Made by a program: the position numbers and the translations under genes. A stretch of 64,000 bases of DNA, from the NCBI RefSeq assembly GCF_900096905.1, contig NZ_FMYI01000008.1:1-64000 (forward strand), in the 5' to 3' direction. This DNA comes from Pelagirhabdus alkalitolerans. GTDB lineage: Bacteria; Bacillota; Bacilli; Bacillales; Amphibacillaceae. The notes under the pieces were generated by a model. That model saw only the letters and a program-made list of their open reading frames with translations, ran no database searches and was not told the DNA's origin. Below, in pieces: positions 24,135-34,066 of the stretch. How positions within the stretch are numbered: the first letter of the stretch is position 1; every line of letters starts with the position of its first letter.

Positions 24135-25001
24135 TTGATTATATTACCTCCATTTAGTCGTATATTTGGCATGGGTGATAGAGAAGAAGCAACAGAAGAA
24201 ACATATAGTCAAAGTGAAGTCGTCTATATCGAAATAGGTGAAATTGCACCTAATCGTTATCAACCACGAACAATCTTTGAACAAGAGAAGATAGACGAGT
24301 TAGCTCAGACGATTCATACACATGGCATGATTCAACCAATTGTTGTTCGAGAGTTGGAAGAAGAGTCTGATAAAAAGTATGAAATTATCGCTGGTGAAAG
24401 ACGATTTAGAGCAGTCACATTATTAGAATGGGATCGGGTTCCTGCAATCATTCGTAAAATGAATGATAAAGAAGTAGCATCTGTTGCTCTAATCGAAAAT
24501 TTACAACGTGAAGAACTGACAGTTATAGAAGAAGCAAGAGCCTACGATCGTTTAATTGAAATTCATGAATTAACACAAGAAGCTCTAGCACAACGTTTAG
24601 GAAAAAGCCAATCAACAGTTGCTAATAAAATGCGCTTGTTAAAGTTGCCAGAACCTGTTCAAACAGCGATGTTGAATAAATCGATTACGGAGCGACATGC
24701 ACGTGCATTAATCGGTTTAAAAGATGAAGATAAACAAATCAAACTCTTAAATGAAATTATAAATAATGAACTTAATGTTAAACAAACAGAAGCACGAATC
24801 GCTAAGATGTTAGAAGAAAAACCTAAGAAAAAGAAACCGCGTTTAAAAGGCATTAGTAAAGATTTAAGAATTGCAATGAATACGATTCGTCAATCAGTCG
24901 ATATGGTTTCTGAAACAGGTGTTAATTTAGAAACCGATGAACAAGATTTAGATGATTACTATCAAATAACGATTAAGATTCCAAAACAAAATCATAAATG
25001 A
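24135..25001 (+). CDS. noc: Nucleoid occlusion protein Noc
   Basis: A ParB-family DNA-binding protein that blocks FtsZ assembly over the nucleoid. [14 protein letters not shown] matches the membrane-targeting N-terminal helix of Noc. The ParB-type NTPase fold has [13 protein letters not shown], and the helix-turn-helix is [20 protein letters not shown]. The length (about 288 residues) is typical. The start is uncertain: no ATG lies in the proper place. TTG codons at 24117 and 24135 are possible, but the AAGGTGG site at 24126-24132 best suits the ATT at 24138 or ATA at 24141. The gene stands directly before soj-spo0J, and parS site 1 is just upstream. Confidence 0.93.
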   Translation: MIILPPFSRIFGMGDREEATEETYSQSEVVYIEIGEIAPNRYQPRTIFEQEKIDELAQTIHTHGMIQPIVVRELEEESDKKYEIIAGERRFRAVTLLEWDRVPAIIRKMNDKEVASVALIENLQREELTVIEEARAYDRLIEIHELTQEALAQRLGKSQSTVANKMRLLKLPEPVQTAMLNKSITERHARALIGLKDEDKQIKLLNEIINNELNVKQTEARIAKMLEEKPKKKKPRLKGISKDLRIAMNTIRQSVDMVSETGVNLETDEQDLDDYYQITIKIPKQNHK

Positions 25002-25006
25002 CGCGT

Positions 25007-25037
25007 AACCTATCTTTTAGTAAAGGTAGGTTTTTTG
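25007..25037 (+). terminator. Rho-independent terminator after noc
   Basis: The arms AACCTATCTTTT and AAAGGTAGGTT, followed by TTTTTT, lie 6 bp past the noc stop and separate it from soj. Confidence 0.88.
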
Positions 25038-25218
25038 CGCGCTAAATATAATAATGTAGTGCTATACGGGTTGAATTTCCGACAAACGGGAAAGAAACGA
25101 CAAAAAATATGTATGAATCATTGCGACTATTTTAATGGTTATCTTGAATAACCACTGTTTATTTTATTGAAAAGTGATAGAATAATAAGAAGAAAGACAA
25201 GATGAGGTAGGTGACATA

Positions 25219-25992
25219 ATGGGAAGAGTAATCGCCGTCGCTAATCAAAAAGGTGGCGTAGGTAAAACGACTTCAGCCGTTAATCTAAGTGCAGGTTTAG
25301 CACATTTAGGATATAAAACACTATTAGTTGATATCGATCCCCAAGGTAATGCCACAAGTGGTGTGGGCGTTAATAAAGCAGACGTCGATCATTGTATTTA
25401 CAATGTATTAGTTGAAGACTATGAAGCAAAAGATGTGATTGTTTCGACAAATGTTGATCAATTAGACTGTATTCCAGCAACGATTCAATTAGCAGGAGCA
25501 GAAATTGAACTTGTACCAACCATTTCAAGAGAAGTTAGGCTACAAAAAGCTTTAGAAAGCTCGGTAGGACTATATGATTTTATCATCATTGACTGTCCAC
25601 CATCACTCGGGTTGCTTACATTAAATTCACTAACAGCTGCCGATAGTGTGATGATTCCTGTACAATGTGAATATTATGCATTGGAAGGTTTGAGTCAACT
25701 GTTAAATACAGTTCGTCTCGTTCAAAAACATTTAAACAAATCATTGGAAATAGAAGGCGTCTTACTCACAATGTTAGATGCACGAACCAACTTAGGTATT
25801 CAGGTCATTGACGAAGTGAAAAAATATTTCCAAGATAAAGTCTATCAATCGGTTATACCGAGAAATGTTAGATTAGGAGAGGCACCAAGCTATGGCAAGC
25901 CAATCTTAAGCTATGATCCAAAATCAAAAGGTGCAGATGTTTATCTAGAGTTAGCAAAGGAAGTGATCGCACATGGCGAGAGGGTTAGGTAA
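25219..25992 (+). CDS. soj: Chromosome-partitioning ATPase Soj (ParA)
   Basis: A 257-residue Walker-type ATPase that regulates DnaA and, with Spo0J, origin segregation. The deviant Walker A reads KGGVGKTTSAVNL at the N-terminus, with DIDPQGNATSG and IIDCPPSLGLLTLN as the further nucleotide-binding motifs. It lacks an N-terminal DNA-binding extension, as expected for the chromosomal short ParA type. The ATG at 25219 has an AGGTAGGTGA site upstream. It overlaps spo0J by 20 nt. Confidence 0.97.
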   Translation: MGRVIAVANQKGGVGKTTSAVNLSAGLAHLGYKTLLVDIDPQGNATSGVGVNKADVDHCIYNVLVEDYEAKDVIVSTNVDQLDCIPATIQLAGAEIELVPTISREVRLQKALESSVGLYDFIIIDCPPSLGLLTLNSLTAADSVMIPVQCEYYALEGLSQLLNTVRLVQKHLNKSLEIEGVLLTMLDARTNLGIQVIDEVKKYFQDKVYQSVIPRNVRLGEAPSYGKPILSYDPKSKGADVYLELAKEVIAHGERVR

Positions 25993-26818
25993 AGGTATTA
26001 ATGCGTTTTTTCCTGATTTAGAAGAACAAGAAAAAAATGAGCAACATGTAATCGAAATCGATGTGACTGCATGTCGCCCAAATCCTTATCAACCGAGAAA
26101 AACGTTTGATGTCGATGCGATTGATGAATTAAAACAATCAATCATGACACATGGGATTATCCAGCCGTTACTTGTTCGAGAATCGATCAAAGGCTATGAA
26201 ATCATTGCGGGCGAACGACGTTTTCGTGCTGCAAAAGAAGCAGGGCTAGAAACTGTTCCGGCTATTGTAAAAGAAATGGACGATAAGAGTATGATGGAAC
26301 TCGCGTTATTGGAAAACTTACAACGTGAGAATTTAACATCGATTGAAGAGGCTCAGGCCTATGTGAATTTGATGGAATCTTATCAATTAACACAAGAAGA
26401 ATTGGCTAAAAGACTTGGAAAAAGTCGTTCGTACATTGCGAATGTGACTCGCTTATTGCATTTACCAACTCAAGTTCGTGCAATGATCGGTAGTGGTGAA
26501 CTATCAATGGGACATGGTCGTACATTATTAGGCTTAAAAGACGAGAAAAAATGCGTACCTTTAGCTGAAAAGATCACAAAAGAAAAATTAAATGTTCGTC
26601 AAGTTGAATCGATTGTCCAACGTTTAAATAATGAAAAGGCTAAAGAAAAACAAAAAAAGAAGAAAAAGGATATCTTTTTAGAAGAGCGTGAAAGTACACT
26701 AAGAGACCGATTAGGAACGAATGTTAAAATTCAAAAAGGTCGTAATAAAGGTAAAATTGAAATTGATTTTTTCTCAAATGAAGACTTAGATCGAATCATG
26801 GAACAATTTAATCTTTAA
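25973..26818 (+). CDS. spo0J: Chromosome-partitioning protein Spo0J (ParB)
   Basis: A 281-residue CTP-dependent DNA clamp that loads at parS, spreads and recruits condensin. The arginine patch GERRFRAAKEAGL is in the N-terminal CTPase domain. The helix-turn-helix is LTQEELAKRLGKSRSYIANV, and a C-terminal dimerisation domain ends the protein. It overlaps the soj 3' end by 20 nt, so translation is coupled. Its three exact target sites are visible in this window. Noc just upstream is its paralogue. Confidence 0.97.
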   Translation: MARGLGKGINAFFPDLEEQEKNEQHVIEIDVTACRPNPYQPRKTFDVDAIDELKQSIMTHGIIQPLLVRESIKGYEIIAGERRFRAAKEAGLETVPAIVKEMDDKSMMELALLENLQRENLTSIEEAQAYVNLMESYQLTQEELAKRLGKSRSYIANVTRLLHLPTQVRAMIGSGELSMGHGRTLLGLKDEKKCVPLAEKITKEKLNVRQVESIVQRLNNEKAKEKQKKKKKDIFLEERESTLRDRLGTNVKIQKGRNKGKIEIDFFSNEDLDRIMEQFNL

Positions 26819-26836
26819 ATTTTTTTAAAAAAAGTG

Positions 26837-26864
26837 TAGACAGATAAATCTTATGTGTTATAAT
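26837..26864 (+). promoter_or_regulatory. Probable SigA promoter of the SAM-riboswitch operon
   Basis: TAGACA (26837-26842) and an exact TATAAT (26859-26864) are separated by 16 bp, ending 26 bp before the first S-box. Confidence 0.7.
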
Positions 26865-26889
26865 CAGTTTAATCAAAATTTTCAAATAA

Positions 26890-27038
26890 CTTATCAAGAG
26901 TGGACGAGAGAACTGGCTCAGTGACTCCACGGCAACCTACATTTGAAAGGTGCCCCTACCAGCAAAGCGCATGCTTTGAGTGATGAATGTATATGGATAA
27001 ACTATCCTCCTTTCATCATTCGATGTAAGGAGGTTTTT
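26890..27038 (+). promoter_or_regulatory. SAM-I (S-box) riboswitch, first copy
   Basis: A classical S-box aptamer (about 26890-26987: CTTATCAAGAG, ACTGGCTC, CCACGGCAACCT, AAGGTGC and the closing pairs). It is followed by a terminator with arms CCTCC and GGAGG and a T-run at 27006-27038. Binding of S-adenosylmethionine favours the terminator, so downstream genes are on only when SAM is scarce. The aptamer repeats almost unchanged 180 bp downstream. Confidence 0.96.
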
Positions 27039-27069
27039 AATTTTTTACGACAATGACAATTAAATCAAA

Positions 27070-27220
27070 CTTATCAAGAGTGGACGAGAGAACTGGCTCA
27101 GTGACCCCACGGCAACCTACATTTGAAAGGTGCCCCTACCAGCAAAGCATATGCTTTGAATGATGATCATGCAGATTAATCAATCTCGTTTTCATCATTA
27201 GATGGAAACGAGATTTTTTT
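27070..27220 (+). promoter_or_regulatory. SAM-I (S-box) riboswitch, second copy
   Basis: A second complete S-box aptamer differing from the first at about four of the 97 compared bases. Its terminator has different arms (AATCTCGTTTTC and GAAACGAGATT) and seven T, ending 38 bp before the metY start. Two independent terminators in series should make repression by SAM tighter and steeper. Confidence 0.96.
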
Positions 27221-27255
27221 ATTGAGATAAAAAACAAAACGATTAGGAGGAATAA

Positions 27256-29040
<1,785 letters not shown>

Positions 29041-29058
29041 AACAAGGGGGAATTTAAA

Positions 29059-30039
29059 ATGAAAGTTAGAAAAATAACAGGGGTTTTGTTTGTTTTAGGA
29101 TTGTTTTTTTTAGTTGGTTGTAACCAGGCGGCAAGTCAGGAAAAACCGGATACAATCCGGTTAGATTATGCTCATTATTCTCCGACAAGCCTCGTTTTAA
29201 AAGAATCTGGTTTAGTAGAAGAAGCTTTTGAAGAAGAAGGCATTGAAGTGGAATGGGTGTTTAGTCAAGGGAGTAATCAAGCACTAGAATATTTAAACAG
29301 TAATAGTGTTGACTTTGGTTCAACAGCTGGTGCAGCTGCACTCATCTCAAAATCAAACGGCTCACCAATTGAAAATGTTTATATTTACTCAAGACCAGAG
29401 TGGACTGCTCTTGTCACAAATGAAGGCTCAGGAATTGAAGAATTAGAAGATTTAGAAGGAAAAACAGTGGCTGCCACCATTGGAACAGATCCATATATTT
29501 TCTTACTTCGTGCACTAGCGACTGAAGGTATTGATGAAGATGATATTGAGCTTGTGAATTTACAGCATGGAGATGGTGCTAATAGCTTATTAAATGATCA
29601 AGTGGATGCTTGGGCAGGATTGGATCCACACATGGCAAGAATTGAACTTGAAGCAGGGGCAGAACTTTTCTATCGCGAGCCTGCATTTAACACTTACGGC
29701 TTCTTGAATGTAAGAGAAGATTTTTCAAATGAGTATCCGGAGTATGTTGATCAAGTGATCGAACTATATGAAGAAGCAAGAAATTGGATTTTAGAAAATG
29801 AAGAAGAGGCAGTAGAGCTATTAGCTGAAGAAGCAGATATTAGTGAAGAAGTTGCTGAGATTCAACTTGAACGAAATGATTTTTCAAACCCTATCCCAGG
29901 GGAAGAACATGAAGAAGCGATTAAAGAATCTGGCTATATTTTGCAAGATGGAGAGGTAATCGAACAGGATGCTGATATTGACGCACTTGTTGAAGAATTG
30001 ATCAATCCTGAATTTGCTGAACGGACTATTGATGATTAG
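29059..30039 (+). CDS. ABC transporter substrate-binding lipoprotein (SsuA/TauA type)
   Basis: A 326-residue extracellular binding lipoprotein. The lipobox LVGCNQ follows a basic, hydrophobic signal peptide (1-20). The mature part has the NMT1/SsuA-like fold, with a RLDYAHYSPTSLVLKES strand and a central ATIGTDPYIFLLRAL segment. Relatives bind sulfonates, taurine, nitrate or thiamine precursors. Because it is in an S-box operon, a sulfur compound usable for methionine is the likely ligand (inference). It lies 18 bp after metY and 11 bp before its permease. Confidence 0.9.
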   Translation: MKVRKITGVLFVLGLFFLVGCNQAASQEKPDTIRLDYAHYSPTSLVLKESGLVEEAFEEEGIEVEWVFSQGSNQALEYLNSNSVDFGSTAGAAALISKSNGSPIENVYIYSRPEWTALVTNEGSGIEELEDLEGKTVAATIGTDPYIFLLRALATEGIDEDDIELVNLQHGDGANSLLNDQVDAWAGLDPHMARIELEAGAELFYREPAFNTYGFLNVREDFSNEYPEYVDQVIELYEEARNWILENEEEAVELLAEEADISEEVAEIQLERNDFSNPIPGEEHEEAIKESGYILQDGEVIEQDADIDALVEELINPEFAERTIDD

Positions 30040-30050
30040 GAGGCGTTTAG

Positions 30051-30899
30051 ATGGCGAAAACATTAAGCGAAAATCAAGCGCATATTCAAGCGTACACACC
30101 GACTAAACTAAAATCAAAGCCAAAATTTGCGCATTCGAGTCGCAAATGGCTTCTAGGAAGTTTATTTCCTATCGTTCTTATTATCATTTGGGAAACCGTT
30201 AGTCAACTAGGTGTTGTTGAATCGTATCAATTGCCGGCTCCAACAGTAATTGTAGATGAATTGATTCAACTTGCATCGACAGGTGAGCTTTTTGAACATA
30301 TTTATATCACCTTGTATCGCGTGTTTGGTGGTTTCATACTGGGTACGATTGTAGCGATTGTCTTGGCCTTAGGTGTAGGTTTTTCAAAAACAGCAGAGGA
30401 ACTATTTGACCCTATGATTCAAGCGTTACGCTCCATCCCTTCACTTGCATGGGTGCCATTATTTATCTTATGGATGGGGATTGGTGAATCATCTAAAATA
30501 ACCATGATCGCTGTTGGTGTTTTCTTTCCAGTTTATTTAAATCTTGTGACTGGTATTGTAACGGTTGATCGTAAATTAATCGAGGTCGGAAAAATTTATC
30601 AATTATCTTTATTTCAGCAAGTCTATCGAATTATTCTCCCCGCCTCTCTCCCTAGCTTTTTGATCGGGTTACGAACAGGTCTTGGCTTAGGTTGGATGTT
30701 TGTCGTAGCTGCTGAATTAATGGGGGCCAGTCAAGGGCTTGGTTATTTACTAGTTGTCGGACAAAATACGTTGTCACCGGAGACGATTTTAGTCAGTATC
30801 ATCTTATTTGCCTTTATCGGGAAAGTATCGGATTGGTTCCTAAAATTAATCGAATTACGTTTATTAAGATGGCAAGATCGATTTGTAAGGGGGAATTAG
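30051..30899 (+). CDS. ABC transporter permease (SsuC/TauC type)
   Basis: A 282-residue membrane permease of the binding-protein-dependent family. The N-terminal 40 residues are basic and cytoplasmic. About six membrane segments follow, with the ATPase-contacting EAA-like loop near VGKIYQLSLFQQVYRIILPASLPSFLIG. It carries the solute of the neighbouring lipoprotein across the membrane. The ATG at 30051 follows TAGGAGG. It is immediately followed by the ATPase, whose start is 1 bp past this stop. Confidence 0.93.
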   Translation: MAKTLSENQAHIQAYTPTKLKSKPKFAHSSRKWLLGSLFPIVLIIIWETVSQLGVVESYQLPAPTVIVDELIQLASTGELFEHIYITLYRVFGGFILGTIVAIVLALGVGFSKTAEELFDPMIQALRSIPSLAWVPLFILWMGIGESSKITMIAVGVFFPVYLNLVTGIVTVDRKLIEVGKIYQLSLFQQVYRIILPASLPSFLIGLRTGLGLGWMFVVAAELMGASQGLGYLLVVGQNTLSPETILVSIILFAFIGKVSDWFLKLIELRLLRWQDRFVRGN

Positions 30900-30900
30900 C

Positions 30901-31626
30901 ATGAGCTTAGTTTTAGAAAATCTCTCAAGACGTTTTAAAGATACAGATGCCATTCGTGATATTAATCTTTCAGTTGAAGACGGTGAAATTGTTGGCTTGT
31001 TAGGAACAAGTGGCTGTGGTAAAAGCACTTTACTAAGAGCGATATCAGGACTTGATCAAGCTTATACAGGTACCGTTTCGATTAATGACCAAGTTAAAAA
31101 AGGCGTACATGACGCAACAAATTTTATTTTTCAGGAACCACGTCTACTTCCTTGGCTCACAGTTGAAGATAATATTATGTTTGGCTTAAAAGGAAAGCCT
31201 AAAGCATCTTTTGATCGTGCGAGACGATTCATTCATTATGTCGGTTTGTCTGGGAAAGAAGCACTTTATCCTAAGCAGTTATCAGGTGGGATGGCACAGC
31301 GAGTGGCGATTGCACGGGCACTCGTGATGCAGCCTGATATTTTGCTATTAGATGAACCTTTTAGTGCATTAGATGCCTTTACAAAAATGCAATTGCAAGA
31401 TTTACTACTGGAAATATGGCACAAGTATCAAACAACGATGGTTCTTGTGACGCATGATATCGATGAGGCACTGTACCTTTGCGATCGAATTGTTGTTTTA
31501 CGGGGACAGCCTGGTGAAATCATTAAAACTATTAATGTGACTGAACCACGCCCAAGAGATCGCGGATCAGTCGAACTTGCCAACTATAAAGCAGATATTT
31601 TAGATCAACTGGATCTAAATCAATAG
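30901..31626 (+). CDS. ABC transporter ATP-binding protein (SsuB/TauB type)
   Basis: A 241-residue nucleotide-binding subunit of the importer. Walker A is GTSGCGKST, the Q-loop is FQEPRLLPW, the signature is LSGGMAQRVAIARAL and Walker B is ILLLDEPFSALD. The sequence FQEPRLLPWLTVEDN is typical of nitrate/sulfonate/taurine importers. The ATG at 30901 follows a GGGGGAA site. It is coupled to the permease gene and lies 26 bp before acsA, supporting one transcript. Confidence 0.93.
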   Translation: MSLVLENLSRRFKDTDAIRDINLSVEDGEIVGLLGTSGCGKSTLLRAISGLDQAYTGTVSINDQVKKGVHDATNFIFQEPRLLPWLTVEDNIMFGLKGKPKASFDRARRFIHYVGLSGKEALYPKQLSGGMAQRVAIARALVMQPDILLLDEPFSALDAFTKMQLQDLLLEIWHKYQTTMVLVTHDIDEALYLCDRIVVLRGQPGEIIKTINVTEPRPRDRGSVELANYKADILDQLDLNQ

Positions 31627-31652
31627 ATATAAGAACAAAGGGGACTGTTATT

Positions 31653-33305
31653 ATGGGAGAAATTTTAAAGCCTCTAAAAGGAGACTTTCATTTAACGGAT
31701 TATCAATCAGTGTATGAAACATTCAACTGGAAAGATGTTTCGTTATTTAATAAACAAACAGTTAATGCAGCTTATGAAACAATCGATCGACATGTTGAAG
31801 AGGGATATGGAGAGAAAATTGCCCTCCATTATGTCAACCAGGATAAACGTGAAGATCTTACCTTTAAAGAGGTTCAAAGACAAGTGAACCATTATGTTCA
31901 CATTCTACGTTCCAATGGTGTCAAAAAAGGGGATCGTGTTTTTATCTTTCTCCCTAAAAACCCAGCATGTTATATAGCGATCTTGGCTACAATTCGTATA
32001 GGCGCGATTGCTGGCCCTTTATTTGAAGGATTTATGGAAGAAGCGATCAAAGAGCGTATCAATGACTGCAAAGCTAATGTTTTAATTACTGATCAAACTT
32101 TAGGTGAACGAATAAAAACGGAAAACATTCCGACCGTTGCAACGATTTTATATCAGGAGACAATTGAAAAAGCACCTATAGTAGAAGATCATTATGTTGA
32201 ATGGATGGATCCGGGCGAAGGGATGTTAATTCATTATACGAGTGGATCAACTGGTCAACCTAAAGGGGTTTTGCATGCTCATCGTGCTGTTACTCACCAT
32301 GCTCAATCTGGTAAATGGGTATTAGATGTTCATGATGAAGATGTGTATTGGTGCACATCTCACCCCGGCTGGGTGACAGGAAGTGTTTATGGTTTATTTG
32401 CACCTTGGTTAAACCGTGCGACGATTGTGATCCAAGGCGGACGATTTAATGCAAAGTTATGGTATCAAATCATTGAAGATTTGGGCGTAAGTATTTTATA
32501 TAGCGCACCGACAGCCTTTCGATATTTAATGGCAGAAGGCGATTTATATAAGCAATATGACCTATCATCTCTGCGTCATATCTTAAGCGTTGGTGAACCA
32601 TTAAACCCTGAAGTCATATACTGGGCTCATCGTGCATTACAATTACGTATTCATGATACGTGGTGGATGACAGAAACAGGCGGACATATTATCGTCAATC
32701 TACCTTCTGAGCCCATTAAACCAGGATCGATGGGGCGTCCGTTTCCAGGTATCGAAGTGGGTATATTAGATGAGGAAGGCAACGAATTACCAAGAGGTGA
32801 GATTGGTCAATTAGCTGTTAAAACAACATGGCCGGGTCTAATGAAAACAATTTGGAATAACGATGAGAAGTTTCGATCCTATTTCCCTTATAAGGGTTGG
32901 TATATCTCGGGTGATTTAGCTACTCAAGATGAAGATGGCTATATTTTCTTTCAAGGACGCCATGATGATATGATCAATTCTTCTGGTGAGCGGATCGGGC
33001 CTTTCGAAGTTGAAAGCTCATTAATCGAACACCCAGCTGTTAAGGAAGCGGGTGTGATTGGGAAACCAGATGAAATAAGAGGGGAAATTGTTAAAGCCTT
33101 TATTACCCTTCGTTCAAACGTTGATGAAACACCTGAATTAAAAGAGTCAATCCGACAACACGTAAAAACTCGACTAGCTGCACATTCAGCACCTAGAGAA
33201 ATTGAAGTTATCAACGAATTACCAAAAACAAAAATAAGTGGTAAAATTCTCAGACGCGAACTGAAACAAAAAGAAATAGAGCGACAAGCGATTGATAAAT
33301 CGTAA
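31653..33305 (+). CDS. AMP-forming acetate-CoA ligase (AcsA-type)
   Basis: A 550-residue ANL-family adenylating enzyme that resembles Bacillus AcsA along its length. The A3 core is YTSGSTGQPKG (195-205), HPGWVTGSVYGLFAPW is near 237-252, and the SGERIGPFEVES hinge region and C-terminal catalytic Lys531 (KISGKILRR) are intact. Trp337/Trp338 in HDTWWMTETG correspond to the Trp that limits the pocket to acetate or propionate in Acs. It turns acetate, ATP and CoA into acetyl-CoA. It is the last gene of the SAM-riboswitch operon and ends in a terminator overlapping a parS palindrome. Confidence 0.9.
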   Translation: MGEILKPLKGDFHLTDYQSVYETFNWKDVSLFNKQTVNAAYETIDRHVEEGYGEKIALHYVNQDKREDLTFKEVQRQVNHYVHILRSNGVKKGDRVFIFLPKNPACYIAILATIRIGAIAGPLFEGFMEEAIKERINDCKANVLITDQTLGERIKTENIPTVATILYQETIEKAPIVEDHYVEWMDPGEGMLIHYTSGSTGQPKGVLHAHRAVTHHAQSGKWVLDVHDEDVYWCTSHPGWVTGSVYGLFAPWLNRATIVIQGGRFNAKLWYQIIEDLGVSILYSAPTAFRYLMAEGDLYKQYDLSSLRHILSVGEPLNPEVIYWAHRALQLRIHDTWWMTETGGHIIVNLPSEPIKPGSMGRPFPGIEVGILDEEGNELPRGEIGQLAVKTTWPGLMKTIWNNDEKFRSYFPYKGWYISGDLATQDEDGYIFFQGRHDDMINSSGERIGPFEVESSLIEHPAVKEAGVIGKPDEIRGEIVKAFITLRSNVDETPELKESIRQHVKTRLAAHSAPREIEVINELPKTKISGKILRRELKQKEIERQAIDKS

Positions 33306-33309
33306 TGAA

Positions 33310-33340
33310 AAACGTCTTATATTTATAAGGCGTTTTTTAT
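33310..33340 (+). terminator. Rho-independent terminator after the acsA-type gene
   Basis: The arms AACGTCTTATA and TATAAGGCGTT pair with one G-U, followed by six T. The T-run is shared with the left arm of the palindrome holding parS site 2. Confidence 0.85.
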
Positions 33341-33342
33341 AA

Positions 33343-33358
33343 TGTTTCACGTGAAACA
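33343..33358. other. parS: parS site 2 within a 36-bp palindrome
   Basis: The exact TGTTTCACGTGAAACA sits at the centre of a perfect 36-bp palindrome (33333-33368). The outer arms, TTTTTTATAA and its complement, double as the terminator T-run of the upstream operon. Confidence 0.97.
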
Positions 33359-33398
33359 TTATAAAAAAAGAATGATGAATGCTGTAACTGTGGGCTTT

Positions 33399-33986
33399 TT
33401 AACCTGATTCGTTCTTCGCTCTTAAGTAGTGGCGGTCTAAGTATAGTAGTGTACGAGCAATCGTTTCTGCCTGCTCCATCACAAGATGTAATCGGGTGTT
33501 TTGTAAGACGACATAATCTACTGGCGTTGAGGCATTAACGATTCCTGTGATATGTAGATTTCCGACTTCAGGTAAATCTTTTTTAAGTGCTAAACCTGGT
33601 TTTAATGCACCGATTGAAGCGGTAATGTGTCCAATCGAAGAAGGTTTCCCTAAACAAGCATCAATTGCAATAAAAAATGCATTTGGATGCCGATTTTGAA
33701 TAACCAACAATTGCTCTTTTAAATTCACAGCATGAATAGGTTCTTTTAATGTACCATATACCTTTAGCTGTAAATGTCGCCACTTTTTTAAGAGTGAACC
33801 GGTAATCGGTCCCATTGCATCACCAGTAGAACGATCTGTACCAATACAGATGACAACGACTTCTTTTGTAGAAGAGGGAATCCAACTGTTAATGAAATCG
33901 CCTAGTTCCTGATAGATTAAGCGCGTTTGATAGTGCCTGGTAATCCGAGTCACTAACGGCTCCTTAAACGAATCACTTATTTTCAT
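33399..33986 (-). CDS. yyaC: Sporulation protein YyaC (GPR-like, DUF1256)
   Basis: A 195-residue protein of the YyaC family, which resembles the GPR germination protease fold. Recognisable segments are VVICIGTDRSTGDAMGP (residues about 44-60), FIAIDACLG and GNLHITGIVN. In B. subtilis it is transcribed in the forespore, so its presence marks an endospore former. The ATG at 33986 has a GGAGGGATT site. It is the only minus-strand gene between soj and serA and is divergent from the YkvI-like gene. A CATACAAA element about 60 bp upstream resembles a sporulation-type -10, but the match is too weak to assign. Confidence 0.93.
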   Translation of the reverse strand: MKISDSFKEPLVTRITRHYQTRLIYQELGDFINSWIPSSTKEVVVICIGTDRSTGDAMGPITGSLLKKWRHLQLKVYGTLKEPIHAVNLKEQLLVIQNRHPNAFFIAIDACLGKPSSIGHITASIGALKPGLALKKDLPEVGNLHITGIVNASTPVDYVVLQNTRLHLVMEQAETIARTLLYLDRHYLRAKNESG

Positions 33987-34066
33987 AGTTCGAATCCCTC
34001 CATCATATTTTTACTAGTATACGATGTTTGTATGCAATCTATACGTTTATGTGGAGGATTTAAATA

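Noticed and set aside
26890..27220. Direct repeats that could be taken for an insertion-sequence scar or short CRISPR-like array
   Set aside because: Both copies are full S-box aptamers with their own terminators; there are only two units and no spacer pattern or nuclease gene.
33990..34060. A CATACAAA element that might be a sporulation promoter for yyaC
   Set aside because: The -35 region and spacing do not match SigE, SigF or SigG consensus well enough.
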